DNA from: Pseudomonas citrullilanati
GTDB lineage: Bacteria > Pseudomonadota > Gammaproteobacteria > Pseudomonadales > Pseudomonadaceae
Direction of reading: 5' to 3'
DNA: 64,000 bases
Assembly (NCBI RefSeq): GCF_030580855.1
Contig: NZ_JAUQOP010000027.1
Location: forward strand, 20,026-84,025
Shown here: positions 35,405-44,526 of the stretch, piece by piece
How the letters are laid out: the number at the start of each line of letters is the position of its first letter
How positions within the stretch are numbered: the first letter of the stretch is position 1
The notes under the pieces: model-generated
Told to the model about the DNA's origin: nothing
Database searches by the model: none
The model's input: the letters and a program-made list of their open reading frames with translations, nothing else
Made by a program: the position numbers and the translations under genes

Positions 35405-36421
35405 ATGCAAGTGAAACACCTGCTGCTGATCGCCATCCTCGCATTGACTGCTGCTTGCTCGTCGAAGGAAGTCGTAGACGAAAACCTGAGCGAAGTCGAA
35501 CTGTACCAACAGGCGCAGAACGACCTGGACAACAACAGCTACACCAGCGCCACAGCCAAGCTCAAGGCCCTGGAGTCGCGGTATCCGTTCGGTCGCTACG
35601 CCGACCAGGCCCAGCTGGAACTGATCTACGCCAACTACAAGAACGCCGAGCCGGAAGCAGCGAAATCCGCCGCCGAGCGCTTCATTCGCCTGCACCCGCA
35701 GCACCCGAACGTCGATTACGCCTATTACCTCAAGGGCCTGACTTCCTTCGACCAGGACGTCGGCCTGCTGGCGCGCTTCCTGCCGCTGGACATGACCAAG
35801 CGCGACCCGGGCGCCGCCCGCGACTCCTACAACGAGTTCGCCCAGCTGACCAGCCGCTTCCCCAACAGCCGCTACTCGCCGGATGCCAAGCAGCGCATGA
35901 TCTACCTGCGCAACCTGCTGGCCTCCTACGAGATCCACGTGGCGGATTACTACCTGACCCGCCAGGCCTACGTCGCCGCTGCCAACCGTGGCCGCTACGT
36001 GGTGGAAAACTTCCAGGAAACCCCTTCAGTGGGTGACGGCCTGGCCGTGATGACCGAGGCGTACCAGCGCCTGCACCTGGACGACCTGGCCGCCACCAGC
36101 CTGGAAACCCTGAAGCTGAACTACCCGGACCACCCTTCCCTGGTCGACGGCCAGTTCACCCCGCGTGTGGGCGAAGTGGACAACCGCTCGTGGCTGAGCA
36201 AGGCCACCCTGGGCCTGATCGAATCCCGTCCGCCGCTGCCGCCGGGAGAGACCCGCGCCAACCAGGACGTGCAGCGCCAGTTCCAGGATGCCAAGGAAGC
36301 CATTCCGAACGAGCTCAAGCCCAAGGATGAAAACGGTGACGTGATCGAAGAGCCGGAGGCTGAAAACCCGTCCGGCGACCGCTCCTGGTTCAGCTACATG
36401 ACCTTCGGCCTGTTCGACTGA
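35405..36421 (+). CDS. bamD: Outer membrane assembly lipoprotein BamD
   Basis: BamD is the essential lipoprotein of the BAM complex that inserts outer membrane beta-barrels. The 338-residue protein has a lipoprotein signal (MQVKHLLLIAILALTAAC, lipid on Cys18) and TPR-like repeats (about 30-240), followed by a longer acidic tail. ATG 35405 gives the lipobox LTAAC. The closing hairpin follows the stop. It diverges from rluD. Confidence 0.95.
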   Translation: MQVKHLLLIAILALTAACSSKEVVDENLSEVELYQQAQNDLDNNSYTSATAKLKALESRYPFGRYADQAQLELIYANYKNAEPEAAKSAAERFIRLHPQHPNVDYAYYLKGLTSFDQDVGLLARFLPLDMTKRDPGAARDSYNEFAQLTSRFPNSRYSPDAKQRMIYLRNLLASYEIHVADYYLTRQAYVAAANRGRYVVENFQETPSVGDGLAVMTEAYQRLHLDDLAATSLETLKLNYPDHPSLVDGQFTPRVGEVDNRSWLSKATLGLIESRPPLPPGETRANQDVQRQFQDAKEAIPNELKPKDENGDVIEEPEAENPSGDRSWFSYMTFGLFD

Positions 36422-36432
36422 GGCCAAGGCAG

Positions 36433-36470
36433 CACAAAACAGGGAGACCCGCCGGTCTCCCTGTTTTGTG
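36433..36470 (+). terminator. Terminator of bamD
   Basis: CACAAAACAGGGAGACC pairs with GGTCTCCCTGTTTTGTG around CGCC, a 17-base stem. The stem itself includes the T-rich stretch. Confidence 0.85.
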
Positions 36471-36546
36471 CCTGGAACCCTGGGTGCTGTGCGCCGCCCC
36501 CGTCCCCGGCTAAACTGCCTGACCTCTAGCCAAAAAGCCGCCCATC

Positions 36547-36780
36547 ATGCTTCGTCTATTGTTCTGGATCGCCCTGATTGCCGCCGCGGTATGGTTCTGG
36601 CGCAAGCTCAAGGCCAGCGCTGCCGCACCGAACGCATCCCGGGAGCCGGATGCGCCGCCGATGGTCCGTTGCGCCCAGTGCGGCGTGCACCTGCCTCGCG
36701 ACCGGGCGCTGGTCCTCGAACAACAGTGGTATTGCAGCCAGGCTCACCTCGAGCAAGGCCCGGGCAGCCGTGAGCGCTGA
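36547..36780 (+). CDS. PP0621-family membrane protein with zinc-ribbon-like tail
   Basis: A 77-residue protein with one N-terminal membrane helix (about 3-19) and a C-terminal CAQC...YCSQAH motif (CxxC, then CxxH), consistent with a metal site. It resembles the PP0621 family found next to pilS in Pseudomonas; function unknown. Its end overlaps the pilS GTG start, so pilS translation may depend on it. Confidence 0.82.
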   Translation: MLRLLFWIALIAAAVWFWRKLKASAAAPNASREPDAPPMVRCAQCGVHLPRDRALVLEQQWYCSQAHLEQGPGSRER

Positions 36781-38359
36781 GGCTTCCAGCCCGCGCATCA
36801 AACAGACGCAGCGCCTGCTGCGTCTCTACCACCTGTACCGCCTGAGCATCGGCATCACCCTGGTGCTGCTGATCTCCAGCAACATGGACAACCGCCTGCT
36901 GGAGTTCGCCAACGACGACTTGCTGCGCAGCGGCAGCTGGTTGTACCTGGTCTTGAACATCCTGCTGGTGGTGTTCCTGGAAAACACCCGCCGCCCGGCC
37001 CGGTTGTTCGGCCTGGCATTGGTCGACGTGCTGCTGCTCTCCTGGCTGTTTTTCGTCGCCGGGGGCGCTCCCAGCGCCATTGGCAACCTGCTCATTGTTT
37101 CCGTGGCCATCGGCAACACGCTGTTGCGAGGCCGCATCGGCCTGCTGATCGCCGCCGTCGCCACCCTCGGCATCGTCGGTTCGAGTTTCTTCCTCGGGCT
37201 GGGCGACGCGAGCCGGCCCAGCAGTTACTTGCAAGCCGGCACCCTCGGAGCGTTGTGCTTCGCCGCCGCCCTGCTGGTACAAGGCCTGACCCGACGCCTG
37301 GAGGCCAGCGAGACCCTGGCCGAGCAGCGGGCCAGTGAAGTGGTCGGCCTGGAGGCGCTCAACGCCCTGATCCTGCAACGTATGCGCACCGGCATCCTGG
37401 TGCTCGACCGCCAGCGCCGGGTGCAACTGGCCAACGAAAGCGCGCTGAACCTGCTGGGCATGCACGACCTGGTCGGCCAGCCGATCGACGACGGCTCCAG
37501 CGCCCTCGTCGAGTGCCTGCAACGGTGGCTGAACAACCCCAGCCTGCGGCCACAGAGCCTCACCGTCCCTGGCACGGGCTTGACGCTGCAACCGAGCTTC
37601 ATCGCCCTGGGGCATCACGAACAGCATCAGATCCTGGTGTTTCTCGAAGACCTGGCCCAGGTGTCCCAACAGGCCCAGCAACTGAAACTCGCCTCCCTCG
37701 GGCGTCTCACTGCCGGCATCGCCCACGAAATCCGCAACCCCTTGGGCGCGATCAGCCATGCCGCGCAATTGCTGCGCGAGTCCGAGGAACTGAACGACGC
37801 GGATCGACGTCTGACGCAGATTATTCAAGACCACTCCCAGCGAATGAACCGCGTCATCGAAAACGTCCTGCAACTGTCCCGCCGCCAGCAATCCACGCCC
37901 CAGCGCCTCGACCTGCGGACCTGGCTCCAACAGTTCGTCCAGCAAACCCGCGAAAGCATGGCCGGGCACCAGCAGTTGCACCTGGACATCGACCCGGGCG
38001 ACTACACCACGCTCATGGACCCCGACCAACTGACCCAGGTGCTCGACAATTTGCTGCGCAACGCCTGGCGCCACAGTGCGATGGCCAATGAACAGGCCGA
38101 GGCCTGGTTGAAACTGTCCATCGACCCCCGCAGCCAGCTATCCACGCTGGACGTCATCGACAACGGCCCCGGCGTGACGGCCGACCAGCAGGCGCATCTG
38201 TTCGAACCGTTCTTCACCACCAGCAGCCAGGGCACCGGCCTTGGGCTCTATCTGTCCCGTGAGCTGTGCGAAAGCAACCAGGCCCGCCTAGACTTCAAGC
38301 CACGCCAAGGCGGCGGTTGCTTTCGCATCACTTTTGCTCACGGACGGAAACAGATTTGA
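36770..38359 (+). CDS. pilS: Sensor histidine kinase PilS
   Basis: PilS is the membrane kinase that controls pilA through PilR. The 529-residue protein begins at GTG 36770 (VSAEASSPRIKQ), has about six membrane helices (about 24-175), a PAS-like region (about 200-295), the phospho-acceptor His319 in IAHEIRNPLGA (Asn323 in the ExxxN phosphatase motif) and an HATPase domain ending GTGLGLYLSREL. His319 is the same number as in P. aeruginosa PilS, which supports the start. It overlaps pilR by four bases. Confidence 0.94.
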   Translation: MSAEASSPRIKQTQRLLRLYHLYRLSIGITLVLLISSNMDNRLLEFANDDLLRSGSWLYLVLNILLVVFLENTRRPARLFGLALVDVLLLSWLFFVAGGAPSAIGNLLIVSVAIGNTLLRGRIGLLIAAVATLGIVGSSFFLGLGDASRPSSYLQAGTLGALCFAAALLVQGLTRRLEASETLAEQRASEVVGLEALNALILQRMRTGILVLDRQRRVQLANESALNLLGMHDLVGQPIDDGSSALVECLQRWLNNPSLRPQSLTVPGTGLTLQPSFIALGHHEQHQILVFLEDLAQVSQQAQQLKLASLGRLTAGIAHEIRNPLGAISHAAQLLRESEELNDADRRLTQIIQDHSQRMNRVIENVLQLSRRQQSTPQRLDLRTWLQQFVQQTRESMAGHQQLHLDIDPGDYTTLMDPDQLTQVLDNLLRNAWRHSAMANEQAEAWLKLSIDPRSQLSTLDVIDNGPGVTADQQAHLFEPFFTTSSQGTGLGLYLSRELCESNQARLDFKPRQGGGCFRITFAHGRKQI

Positions 38360-39702
38360 ATACACGCTCACGGCAACGAATCCTGATCGTCGACGACGAA
38401 CCGGACATCCGCGAACTCCTGGACATCACCCTGGGCCGGATGAAACTCGACACCCGCAGCGCCAAGAACCTTGCCGAGGCCCAGGCCCTGTTGGCGGACG
38501 AGGCCTTTGACCTGTGCCTGACCGACATGCGCCTGCCCGATGGCACCGGCCTGGAACTGGTGCAACACATCCAGCAACGCTACGTCCAGCTGCCCGTGGC
38601 GATGATCACCGCCTACGGCAGCCTGGAAACCGCCATCGACGCCCTCAAGGCCGGGGCTTTCGACTTCTTGACCAAGCCGGTCGACCTGACTCGTCTGCGG
38701 GAACTGGTCGCCAGCGCCCTGCGCCTGCCAGCGGTTACGCCCCCCGGCGCCACCATCGAGCGCTGCCTGCTGGGCGACTCACCGCCCATGCGCAACGTGC
38801 GCAAGCAGATCGAAAAACTCGCCCGCAGCCAGGCACCGGTGTACATCAGCGGCGAATCGGGGTGTGGCAAGGAGCTGGTGGCCCGGCTGATCCACGAACA
38901 GGGCCCCCGCGCCAACCAGGGCTTCGTGCCGGTCAACTGTGGGGCGATTCCCACGGAGTTGATGGAAAGCGAGTTTTTCGGCCACCGCAAAGGCAGTTTC
39001 AGTGGCGCCATCGAAGACAAGCCCGGGTTGTTCCAGGCGGCCCATGGCGGCACCCTGTTCCTCGATGAAGTGGCCGACCTGCCCCTGGCCATGCAGGTCA
39101 AGCTGCTGCGGGCGATCCAGGAAAAAGCCGTGCGCGCCATCGGCGGCCAGCAGGAAGAAGTGGTGGATGTGCGCATCCTCTGCGCCACCCACAAGGACCT
39201 CGACGCCGAAGTCGCCGCCGGGCGCTTTCGCCAGGACCTGTACTACCGGCTGAACGTCATCGAGCTGCGCGTCCCGCCCCTGCGCGAACGCCGTGAAGAC
39301 ATCGAGCCACTCGCCAACCACGTGCTCCAGCGCCTGGCGGCCAACACCGGCAGCCCGGCGGTAAAACTTCACCCCCAGGCTTTGGATGCCCTTCGCAACT
39401 ACCGCTTTCCAGGCAATGTGCGGGAACTGGAAAACATGCTCGAACGGGCCTACACCTTGTGCGAGCACCAGCAGATCGAGGCCGAGGACCTGCGCCTGGC
39501 CGACAGCAACAGCGCCGCCGACGCGACCAGCGCCGACCTGGTGCAGGTGGACAACCTGGAAGACTACCTGGAAGACGTCGAACGCAAGCTCATCCTCCAG
39601 GCACTGGAAGAAACCCGCTGGAACCGCACCGCGGCGGCCCAGCGGTTGAAGTTGTCGTTTCGATCGATGCGGTATCGGTTGAAGAAACTGGGGCTGGATT
39701 GA
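38356..39702 (+). CDS. pilR: NtrC-family response regulator PilR
   Basis: PilR activates the sigma54 promoter of pilA. The 448-residue protein starts at TTG 38356, overlapping the pilS stop (TTGA); the longer frame begins inside pilS. The receiver has Asp57 in LCLTDMRLPDG. The AAA+ domain has Walker A GESGCGKE, and the sigma54-contact loop reads GSFSGA instead of GAFTGA. The C-terminal Fis-type helix-turn-helix ends KLSFRSMRYRLKKLGLD. Rare start codons in pilS and pilR suggest low, coupled expression. Confidence 0.95.
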   Translation: MNTRSRQRILIVDDEPDIRELLDITLGRMKLDTRSAKNLAEAQALLADEAFDLCLTDMRLPDGTGLELVQHIQQRYVQLPVAMITAYGSLETAIDALKAGAFDFLTKPVDLTRLRELVASALRLPAVTPPGATIERCLLGDSPPMRNVRKQIEKLARSQAPVYISGESGCGKELVARLIHEQGPRANQGFVPVNCGAIPTELMESEFFGHRKGSFSGAIEDKPGLFQAAHGGTLFLDEVADLPLAMQVKLLRAIQEKAVRAIGGQQEEVVDVRILCATHKDLDAEVAAGRFRQDLYYRLNVIELRVPPLRERREDIEPLANHVLQRLAANTGSPAVKLHPQALDALRNYRFPGNVRELENMLERAYTLCEHQQIEAEDLRLADSNSAADATSADLVQVDNLEDYLEDVERKLILQALEETRWNRTAAAQRLKLSFRSMRYRLKKLGLD

Positions 39703-39766
39703 GCAAGGGCCCAGGCCTGCCTGCCAATGATCGGACTCGGGGGTTGGAGGACGGGTCCGCTCTTGG

Positions 39767-39795
39767 CCGCGTTCGCGAGCAGGCTCGCTCCCACA
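39767..39795 (+). repeat. Single REP
   Basis: CGCGTTCGCGAGCAGGCTCG followed by CTCCCACA is one half of the common GTGGGAGC element, after pilR, in the convergent gap before thiO. No mirror copy lies within 100 bases. Confidence 0.75.
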
Positions 39796-39853
39796 CGGGG
39801 TGGTGGTGGCCTACAGATGCTTGGCCACGCTGGATCCCACAGGAAAAACGCTC

Positions 39854-40954
39854 CTACAACCGCCCCGCCGGCGCGTAAGGCGCCGGGTCGATCACTGGCT
39901 CACGCTCCAGCATTACATCGGTGAACAAGCGGCACGACGCCGGCGCCAGCACCAACCCGTTGCGATAATGCCCGCAGTTCAACCACAGCCCGGCAAACCC
40001 CGGGACTTCGCCGATATAGGGAATACCCTCCGGCGACGCCGGTCGCAAGCCCGCCCAATGCCCGACCACTTCGGCATCGGCCAGTGCCGGGATCAACTGT
40101 TGGGCCGAGGCCTTCAGGCTCTCCAGCGCCACGTCGGTCGGGGTCTTGTCGAAGCCCTCACGCTCCAGGGTGCTGCCCACCAGGATGTGCCCGTCGCGCC
40201 GGGGAATCGCGTAACGGCCCTTGGCCAGGACCATGCTCGACAGAAAATCCGAGGCGCACTTGTACAGGATCATCTGGCCCTTGACCGGCTCCACCGGCAA
40301 CATCAACCCCAGCGTACCGAGCAGCTCGCCGCTCCAGGCACCCGCGGCCAGCACCACCTGGTCGCCATGAATCGGTCCCGCGGAGCTGTCCACGCCCACG
40401 ACGCGCTCGCCCTCTCGAATGAACCCGCTGACTTCGCAGTGTTCATGGAGCGTGACACCGGGCATCGCCAGCAAGGCGGCCCTGAGGGATTTCACCAGCC
40501 GCGGATTACGCACGTTGGCCACATCGGCCATGTAGATCGCCCGGGAAAAACCCGCGCCCAGCACCGGCACCGCGTCCCGGACCGCAGGGATCTCCACCGC
40601 CCGCAGCGGCCGCCCTTCCTGTTCGGCCCAGGCCAGGGCTTGCTCCTGGTCGTCCAGGTCCAGCCAATACAGGCCGGTGACGTGCACTTGCGGATCGACC
40701 CCGGTGGCCGCGAACAGGCGCTGCCCCAGCTGTGGATAAAAATCCTGGGACCAATGGGCCAGGGCGGTGACCGCCGGGCTGTAGCGCCAGGGATACAACG
40801 GCGAAACGATACCGCCGCCGGCCCATGACGCTTCCTGGCCGACACCGGAACGGTCCAGCAGCACCACGCGCTGCCCTTCGGACGCCAGATTGAACGCCGT
40901 CAGCAGGCCGATGACGCCCCCGCCGACAATCACCACTTGCTGTTGCCTGGTCAT
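39854..40954 (-). CDS. thiO: FAD-dependent glycine oxidase ThiO-like
   Basis: A 366-residue DAO-family flavoprotein that in thiamine synthesis oxidises glycine to the imine. Marks: the FAD dinucleotide fold VVIVGGGVIGLLTAFNLAS (about 7-25), the VGQEASWAGGGIV segment and the C-terminal HYRNGLVLAPASC. ATG 40954 (MTRQQQ) is chosen. It is convergent with pilR and next to the minor pilin operon, a placement also seen in P. aeruginosa. Whether its physiological substrate is glycine cannot be seen here. Confidence 0.88.
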   Translation of the reverse strand: MTRQQQVVIVGGGVIGLLTAFNLASEGQRVVLLDRSGVGQEASWAGGGIVSPLYPWRYSPAVTALAHWSQDFYPQLGQRLFAATGVDPQVHVTGLYWLDLDDQEQALAWAEQEGRPLRAVEIPAVRDAVPVLGAGFSRAIYMADVANVRNPRLVKSLRAALLAMPGVTLHEHCEVSGFIREGERVVGVDSSAGPIHGDQVVLAAGAWSGELLGTLGLMLPVEPVKGQMILYKCASDFLSSMVLAKGRYAIPRRDGHILVGSTLEREGFDKTPTDVALESLKASAQQLIPALADAEVVGHWAGLRPASPEGIPYIGEVPGFAGLWLNCGHYRNGLVLAPASCRLFTDVMLEREPVIDPAPYAPAGRL

Positions 40955-41011
40955 GTTCTGATTCGACTCATAAGACAGAGGACGCAAGACTGCGCCCGAA
41001 ACAAGGAAAAC

Positions 41012-41413
41012 CTAACGCCCCCAGCAATCCTTGGTGGTCACCCCGCTGGCGGCGTTGAGCATACTCCGTACCCCCGTGTTGTTGAGGGTGAAATCGCCGC
41101 ACTTGTCCGTCGCCATGGACGAGCCGCTCTTGCGCACGGCCGTCAGGGTGAAGCTCTGGTCCGTCAGTACAGGGGTGATGGTGTAGAAATCGTTACCGCT
41201 GCTCAGGCCTGTCGCGTTGGTGTAGACGTTGTTCTTCGAGTAGTAGCGCTCGAGAATCTGCGCCTGCTCGGACAACAGCCCGGCGATTTCGGTACGCCGG
41301 CCCTTCTTCATGTATTCGGTCAGGCTCGGATAGCCGATGGTGACCACGATACCGATGATCGCGATGACGATCATGATTTCGATCAAGGTGAAACCCCGGT
41401 TGGATCTGCGCAT
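41012..41413 (-). CDS. pilE: Minor pilin PilE
   Basis: A 133-residue type IV pilin-like protein, the last gene of the fimU-pilE operon. Leader MRRSNRG cleaved before FTLIEIMIVIAIIGIVVTIGYP; Glu5 conserved. Cys residues in CGDFTL and KDCWGR may pair. PilE belongs to the priming complex with FimU, PilV, PilW and PilX. ATG 41413 is chosen to give a normal leader; the longer frame overlaps pilY1. Confidence 0.92.
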   Translation of the reverse strand: MRRSNRGFTLIEIMIVIAIIGIVVTIGYPSLTEYMKKGRRTEIAGLLSEQAQILERYYSKNNVYTNATGLSSGNDFYTITPVLTDQSFTLTAVRKSGSSMATDKCGDFTLNNTGVRSMLNAASGVTTKDCWGR

Positions 41414-41424
41414 GCCCTCGCCTC

Positions 41425-44400
41425 TCACTGTATTTGCCGCCACATGATGCGACGGCTGCCGCCGACGGTTTTTTCCAGCAGGTCGGTGATGCCGCCGCTG
41501 GAATCATTCACAACCATGTTGGTGGCCCCGCTGGCACTGACGACGGCGCTCAAGGTCGGGATACCACCGGTGAAAACGACGCCGGCGGAAATCGTATCGA
41601 GGTTGCTGAGGGTGCCGTCATTGTTGGTATCGAGCACCGCATAGTTGAGCATCTTACCGTTGAACGCACTCAATTCGATCAGTTTGCCGGTACCGAAGCT
41701 GGCGCACGGGTCCGTGGTGTCCACGGCGGCCGTGGTGAACACCACGCGCCCGAGCACCAGGTTGGCCGAGTTGATCACCCGCTCCCCGGTCAATACGTTG
41801 TTGTACACCAGGGGCAGGTACCAGCCCTTCTTCGAGGGATACACCACTTCGTTCTGGCTGGTGGTCACGAACTGCCCGGTCGTGCCGGAGAACACCCCCG
41901 TGATGGACTGCGCCTGCAGGTTCGCCACGGTGATCTGTCCCCCGCCGCCGGTGGCATCCAGGATCGAATAGAAGCCCTGCAGGTCCTTGTTGAGCTTGTC
42001 GGCCGTCTCGTTGAACTTGCCGGTGCCGAAGAACACCTGGGTCCCGCCCTGGGGGTTATCCGCAAGCAGCGGCTGCACGCTGATGGGCTGGGTGGCGCCA
42101 CCGGGCGCGGTGAACAGCGGCTGGCCAGCGAACGCCAGGCCCCAGGCCGTCGGAGAGGTGCCGCTGAGGTCGAACTTCCACATCCGCCCCTTCAGGTCGC
42201 CACCATAGGCCGCCTGCACGACGTTCTGGGAATTGACCCGAAGCTTGACCGAAGACAGGCCGTTATCGGTCTCGCTGCTGTTGACGACGATTTTCCTGAT
42301 CAGCGAGCCGTCACGGATATCCACCACATACAGCGCCGCCACGCCGCTGTTGCTGCCGTAGCCATTGGAGATGAACGCCGCCCAGCGCCCGTCCGCCAGG
42401 CGCGCGACTTCGGGGCGGGCGTAGGCGTAGCCCAGGTCATTGAAGGTATTGGCCGTGTTGGCCACGGCCGGTGCGCTGATTTCCCACAGCGCCCGGTAAA
42501 CATTACCCGCCGCGGCATCGAACAGTTGCACCGCATAGAACGTCCTGCCCCCGGCGCCGGTGCCGCCCAGGGCGATGGTCTTCCAGGCGGTTCCCGATTG
42601 CGCATCGAATACGCCAATCTGCCCATCTACCAGGAATTCGTGACTGACGCCGTTGACGTAGTTGACGTCCGCGATGCCCTCCAGCGACGGCAGCACGCTC
42701 GAAGGCATATAGGCATAGCGCCGCGTGCCGTTGGCGCTGTTGATGACGCTGAAGAACCCATCGTTGGCGTTCACCACCAGGCTGCTGCTCATGTTGGTCG
42801 CCTTGGTCGCCAGGTAGGTGCTGTAGCTGGTGTCGTTCACCAGGTCCGCGGCGGTCTGGTCATTGGGCGATGCCAGTACCAGTGGCGAGTTGATGATGTC
42901 CCCCAGCAGCACGCTGCGCACCTTGAGCCCCGTCTTGTTGACGCCCTTGCTCCATTCCACCAGGTCATTGCCGGTGATGCCCGTGGGCAGGTTCTGGTTG
43001 AGAGTGGTTTGCTGGGCCGGGGAAAAGTTGGCGTAGGCCAGGGTCACCGGCGCATTGGTCGCGGTATTCCAGGATTGGTAGATCGGCGCCGTGGCGCTGG
43101 GCACGATGGCGGTGTCGGTGGTCCACTGCACCGCTGCCGTATTGACCGTGCCCGCCGACGTGAAGCCGAAGGCGCGGATGGTGCCGCGCCAGTCCTTGGG
43201 GTCATAGGTGGTCTGGTAGAAACTGGAGGTGCTGGACAACGAGGCGCCATTGGTGGCGCCACCGCCGCCCGAACCGGCCTTGGAGGTGATGTCGCTCAAC
43301 GCCGAAGACAGCGCCGAGCTGAGGCCCTCGCTGTCGGTCGCCTGGTAGTACTTGCCAACGCCGTAGCGGGCGGCATCGGACAACATCTGGTTGGTCGCCG
43401 TGAAGCCGACGGTGTAGGTATTGAGGTATTGCCGGGGGAAGTCGGCGGCATTCCAGCTCTTGCCGGTGGCGTCGGTGCCGGTGGAGCGCATGTCGATGTC
43501 GAAGGCGAACTTGGCGATGTCGTCCAGGTAAAGGGTATCGCCTTCGCCGTCGCCGTTGGGGTTGTCGCCGTCGTTGGTGCTGATCCCGTCCCAGTTCGGT
43601 AACCGCGAGCCACCCAGGGGGTCATTGGTGGGGAACGTGCGGTCGTAGGTCGGCAAGCCGTCGGTGATCACCACGCCGAAGTTTTTCTGGCACCGATACT
43701 GGATCGGGCTGGTGTAGGTGGTCGGCGTGCTGTTGTAGTACGGCGCCATGCCGCGGAAATAGCGAGTGACCTCGTAATAGCTCTCGGCCAACGGCGTATT
43801 CGCGACAGCGCCCAAGGCGTTGATCGCGTTGGTCAACGCCGTGTAGTTGGTGTTGGCCTGGGTCTGGGTGACGCTGCCGGTGACCGGCGACAGGTCGCTG
43901 ACCGCGCGGGAGATGTAGCCGCCAGGACCGGAGTTGGTGCTGCTGGGCGGGTTGAAGGTGGCAAGGCCGATGCGCAAGGCGCGGTTGTTGGCGACCAGGT
44001 CGGTGGACACATCCCGGGCCACGTTGATGCGATAGTCATTGGGGATCGTGCCGGTGGTGAAGTCGCGGTTCGCGCCGTTGGCGAGGGTCAGCAGATAGGA
44101 CAGGTACTTGGTGGTGTAGCGGGTATCGCCGCCACCCACCGGATCCGGCAACCGCAGGCAGACCCGGCCGAGGATCCCCCGGTAGAAACCGACCCAGCCG
44201 CTCGAGCAGCCGCCACGCAACAAGCTCGACAACAGGACATTCCCGTCATCCGGGTCCAACTGCTGGCCGCCGAAGCAACTGCTGCTGGAACTGCAGTTGT
44301 AGATAAGCGGGCGCGAAACATCCGGATCGAATCCCGACGCCCAGATAATGTTGTTCATGCTCCCCGAGTCGTCGATCAGCAGCATCACGTTCGGGGCCAC

Positions 44401-44526
44401 CGCGCCGGCGCTCAACAGCGGCGAGTCGGAAGGCGTGAATGCATAGGCCGGGGCCGCCAGGTAAAGGCCGAGCAATGCGCCCCACAAGGCCTGCTTCCAA
44501 CCGCGCAGCCACTCAATACTTCGCAT
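41425..44526 (-). CDS. pilY1: Pilus tip adhesin / assembly factor PilY1
   Basis: PilY1 sits at the pilus tip with the minor pilins and senses surfaces in P. aeruginosa. The 1033-residue protein has a signal peptide (about 1-29, ending APAYAF), a von Willebrand A domain from about residue 47 with the MIDAS motif IDDSGSMNN (52-59), and the C-terminal PilY1 beta-propeller (about 560-960) with YGGDLKGRMWKFDL (about 774-787). The acidic calcium loop that normally precedes that segment is missing (RVNSQNVVQ, 763-771). A possible calcium-type sequence DTNNDGTLSNLD occurs near the end (966-977). Shorter than the roughly 1160 residues of P. aeruginosa PilY1. It overlaps pilX by 14 bases. Confidence 0.92.
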   Translation of the reverse strand: MRSIEWLRGWKQALWGALLGLYLAAPAYAFTPSDSPLLSAGAVAPNVMLLIDDSGSMNNIIWASGFDPDVSRPLIYNCSSSSSCFGGQQLDPDDGNVLLSSLLRGGCSSGWVGFYRGILGRVCLRLPDPVGGGDTRYTTKYLSYLLTLANGANRDFTTGTIPNDYRINVARDVSTDLVANNRALRIGLATFNPPSSTNSGPGGYISRAVSDLSPVTGSVTQTQANTNYTALTNAINALGAVANTPLAESYYEVTRYFRGMAPYYNSTPTTYTSPIQYRCQKNFGVVITDGLPTYDRTFPTNDPLGGSRLPNWDGISTNDGDNPNGDGEGDTLYLDDIAKFAFDIDMRSTGTDATGKSWNAADFPRQYLNTYTVGFTATNQMLSDAARYGVGKYYQATDSEGLSSALSSALSDITSKAGSGGGGATNGASLSSTSSFYQTTYDPKDWRGTIRAFGFTSAGTVNTAAVQWTTDTAIVPSATAPIYQSWNTATNAPVTLAYANFSPAQQTTLNQNLPTGITGNDLVEWSKGVNKTGLKVRSVLLGDIINSPLVLASPNDQTAADLVNDTSYSTYLATKATNMSSSLVVNANDGFFSVINSANGTRRYAYMPSSVLPSLEGIADVNYVNGVSHEFLVDGQIGVFDAQSGTAWKTIALGGTGAGGRTFYAVQLFDAAAGNVYRALWEISAPAVANTANTFNDLGYAYARPEVARLADGRWAAFISNGYGSNSGVAALYVVDIRDGSLIRKIVVNSSETDNGLSSVKLRVNSQNVVQAAYGGDLKGRMWKFDLSGTSPTAWGLAFAGQPLFTAPGGATQPISVQPLLADNPQGGTQVFFGTGKFNETADKLNKDLQGFYSILDATGGGGQITVANLQAQSITGVFSGTTGQFVTTSQNEVVYPSKKGWYLPLVYNNVLTGERVINSANLVLGRVVFTTAAVDTTDPCASFGTGKLIELSAFNGKMLNYAVLDTNNDGTLSNLDTISAGVVFTGGIPTLSAVVSASGATNMVVNDSSGGITDLLEKTVGGSRRIMWRQIQ

